NCBI RefSeq assembly: GCF_001584325.1
Contig: NZ_LSAZ01000003.1
Span: 50,878 to 114,877, forward strand
From: Bacillus nakamurai
GTDB lineage: Bacteria > Bacillota > Bacilli > Bacillales > Bacillaceae
DNA: 64,000 bases
Direction of reading: 5' to 3'
Shown: positions 62,956 to 64,000 of the stretch, in pieces
Layout: every line of letters starts with the position of its first letter
How positions within the stretch are numbered: position 1 is the stretch's first letter
Made by a program: the position numbers and the translations under genes
The notes under the pieces: model-generated
Database searches by the model: none
The model's input: the letters and a program-made list of their open reading frames with translations, nothing else
What the model was told of the DNA's origin: nothing

Positions 62956-63957
62956 ATGATGACAAATCAATTTAACGCATTGGTAGTGGATCAACAAGAA
63001 GAACAATTCTCAGTAAGCGTTCAAAAGCTGACTGCTGATGATCTGCCCAAGGGCGAAGTACTGATCAAGGTTTGCTACTCAGGAGTAAATTATAAAGACA
63101 GCCTCGCTGCCATCCCAGACGGCAATATCGTAACGTCTTACCCTTTTGTGCCGGGCATTGATTTAGCAGGAATCGTCATATCCTCAGAAGATTCTCGCTT
63201 TAAAAAAGGGGACAAGGTAATTGCGACAAGCTACGGAATCGGTGTTTCCCATTTCGGCGGCTACAGCGAGTTCGCCCGTATTCCTGCTGACTGGATTGTG
63301 CCGCTTCCGGAAGGCCTTACGCTCAAAGAAGCCATGATTATCGGAACCGCCGGTTTTACGGCTGCTTTGTCTGTACAGCGGCTTGAAGAAAATCATGTAA
63401 CACCTGAAAAAGGCAAGGTGCTTGTCACAGGGGCGACAGGAGGAGTCGGAAGCTTTGCTGTTTCTATCCTCGCTTCCGGAGGCTATGAGGTCGAGGCGAG
63501 TACAGGGAAAGAAGACGAAAGCGATTATTTAAAACACCTGGGCGCGAAAACGGTGATTCACCGGGACGAAGTCTGCAACGGCACATTAAAAGCATTGCAA
63601 AAACAAAAATGGGCTGCTGCCGTTGACCCGGTCGGGGGTGAACCGCTCGCAGCGCTCCTCAGCCAAATCCGGTACGGCGGTTCAGTGGCAGTAAGCGGAC
63701 TGACAGCCGGAACAAAACTCCCGGCTACAGTATTTCCGTTCATATTACGGGGAGTAAACCTGCTCGGTATCGATTCTGTCTTCTGTCCAATGGAAACAAG
63801 ACAGAAAACATGGCGGCGGTTGGCTGAAGATTTCAAGCCAACCGATCTAGAGGCCTTCATTCAAAATGAAATAACACTTGAACAGCTTCCTGATATTCTG
63901 CCGACTCTGCTCAAAGGCGAAGCGAGAGGAAGAACCATTGTCAAGCTGAACGAATAA
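62956..63957 (+). CDS. YhdH/YhfP-family zinc-free alcohol dehydrogenase-like oxidoreductase
   Basis: 333 residues of the medium-chain reductase group: VCYSGVNYKDSLA, PFVPGIDLAGIV, GTAGFTAALSVQRLEENHV, NADPH site VTGATGGVGSFAVSIL, FILRGVNLLGIDSV. No structural zinc cysteines. The family includes acryloyl-CoA reductase AcuI and B. subtilis YhfP (330 residues), which it resembles strongly. AAGGAG precedes tandem ATGs. Reduces an alpha,beta-unsaturated carbonyl or acyl-CoA. Confidence 0.85.
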   Translation: MMTNQFNALVVDQQEEQFSVSVQKLTADDLPKGEVLIKVCYSGVNYKDSLAAIPDGNIVTSYPFVPGIDLAGIVISSEDSRFKKGDKVIATSYGIGVSHFGGYSEFARIPADWIVPLPEGLTLKEAMIIGTAGFTAALSVQRLEENHVTPEKGKVLVTGATGGVGSFAVSILASGGYEVEASTGKEDESDYLKHLGAKTVIHRDEVCNGTLKALQKQKWAAAVDPVGGEPLAALLSQIRYGGSVAVSGLTAGTKLPATVFPFILRGVNLLGIDSVFCPMETRQKTWRRLAEDFKPTDLEAFIQNEITLEQLPDILPTLLKGEARGRTIVKLNE

Positions 63958-64000
63958 TAAAAAGTCCCCAATCTGTAGGGTCTGACCCCCGTTTTTGAGA

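Overview
The window looks like chromosome of a Bacillus subtilis-group species, most likely the B. amyloliquefaciens/velezensis side of the group. From about 26 kb to the right end it carries recognisable relatives of B. subtilis genes (vmlR, ydgK, ydhB, ydhC, ydhE, ydhK, pbuE with its adenine riboswitch, gmuR, yvdTSR, yveA, yndB), mostly in the order of the B. subtilis yde-ydg-ydh segment, with divergent sequence and several insertions, losses and substitutions. The left 25 kb is more AT-rich and mosaic and reads as accessory DNA.

The left part is organised around repeated copies of the 3' half of tRNA-Leu(GAG) plus its downstream terminator (about 9.74, 10.72, 11.93, 21.53, 25.67 and 33.25 kb, the last ones decayed). 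From memory this is the attachment-site sequence used by ICEBs1 at trnS-leu2. The window opens with two remnants of the right end of ICEBs1-like elements (yddI and yddJ tails, then a rapI with an internal deletion and a phrI that still encodes DRVGA). The cells between att copies hold: (1) a DedA-PAP2 fusion with altered catalytic residues, a cupin and a complete CstR-controlled persulfide operon; (2) small spore-type peptide genes; (3) a small membrane protein; (4) an HssRS-HrtAB heme system with two HssR boxes and a TetR/YhgE-like/ABC export locus; (5) a patatin-like lipase, a DUF2306 protein, a decayed isochorismatase and a frameshifted streptogramin-lyase-like gene; (6) a TetR/MFS pair, a peptidase C26, an O-methyltransferase and an ergothioneine/betaine-type ABC importer.

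From 33.4 kb the core-like part begins: vmlR with an attenuator leader, a YitT-family gene behind a strong hairpin, ydgK, a second FabF divergent from an MmyB-type regulator, ydhB, a MerR/MATE/bltD polyamine-drug locus, yjhB, a fluoroacetate-dehalogenase-like hydrolase co-transcribed with ycsA and facing GntR ydhC, then ydhE, a broken pbpE, ydhK, pbuE, gmuR without its glucomannan operon, a GntR/MFS pair, yvdTSR, yveA, a broken manganese catalase, yndB and a YhfP-type oxidoreductase.

The most interesting candidate system is the ydhC-ycsA-dehalogenase locus together with ydhB. Two promoters about 6.5 kb apart, in front of ycsA-dehalogenase and in front of the TauE/SafE permease ydhB, share the same 15-bp element just downstream of their -10 boxes. 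This suggests a small regulon that takes up or exports, dehalogenates and oxidises a (halogenated) organic acid. All family residues for C-F/C-Cl hydrolysis are present in the hydrolase. Many genes here carry single-base indels; some may be sequencing errors rather than real lesions, so pseudogene calls are conditional on that.
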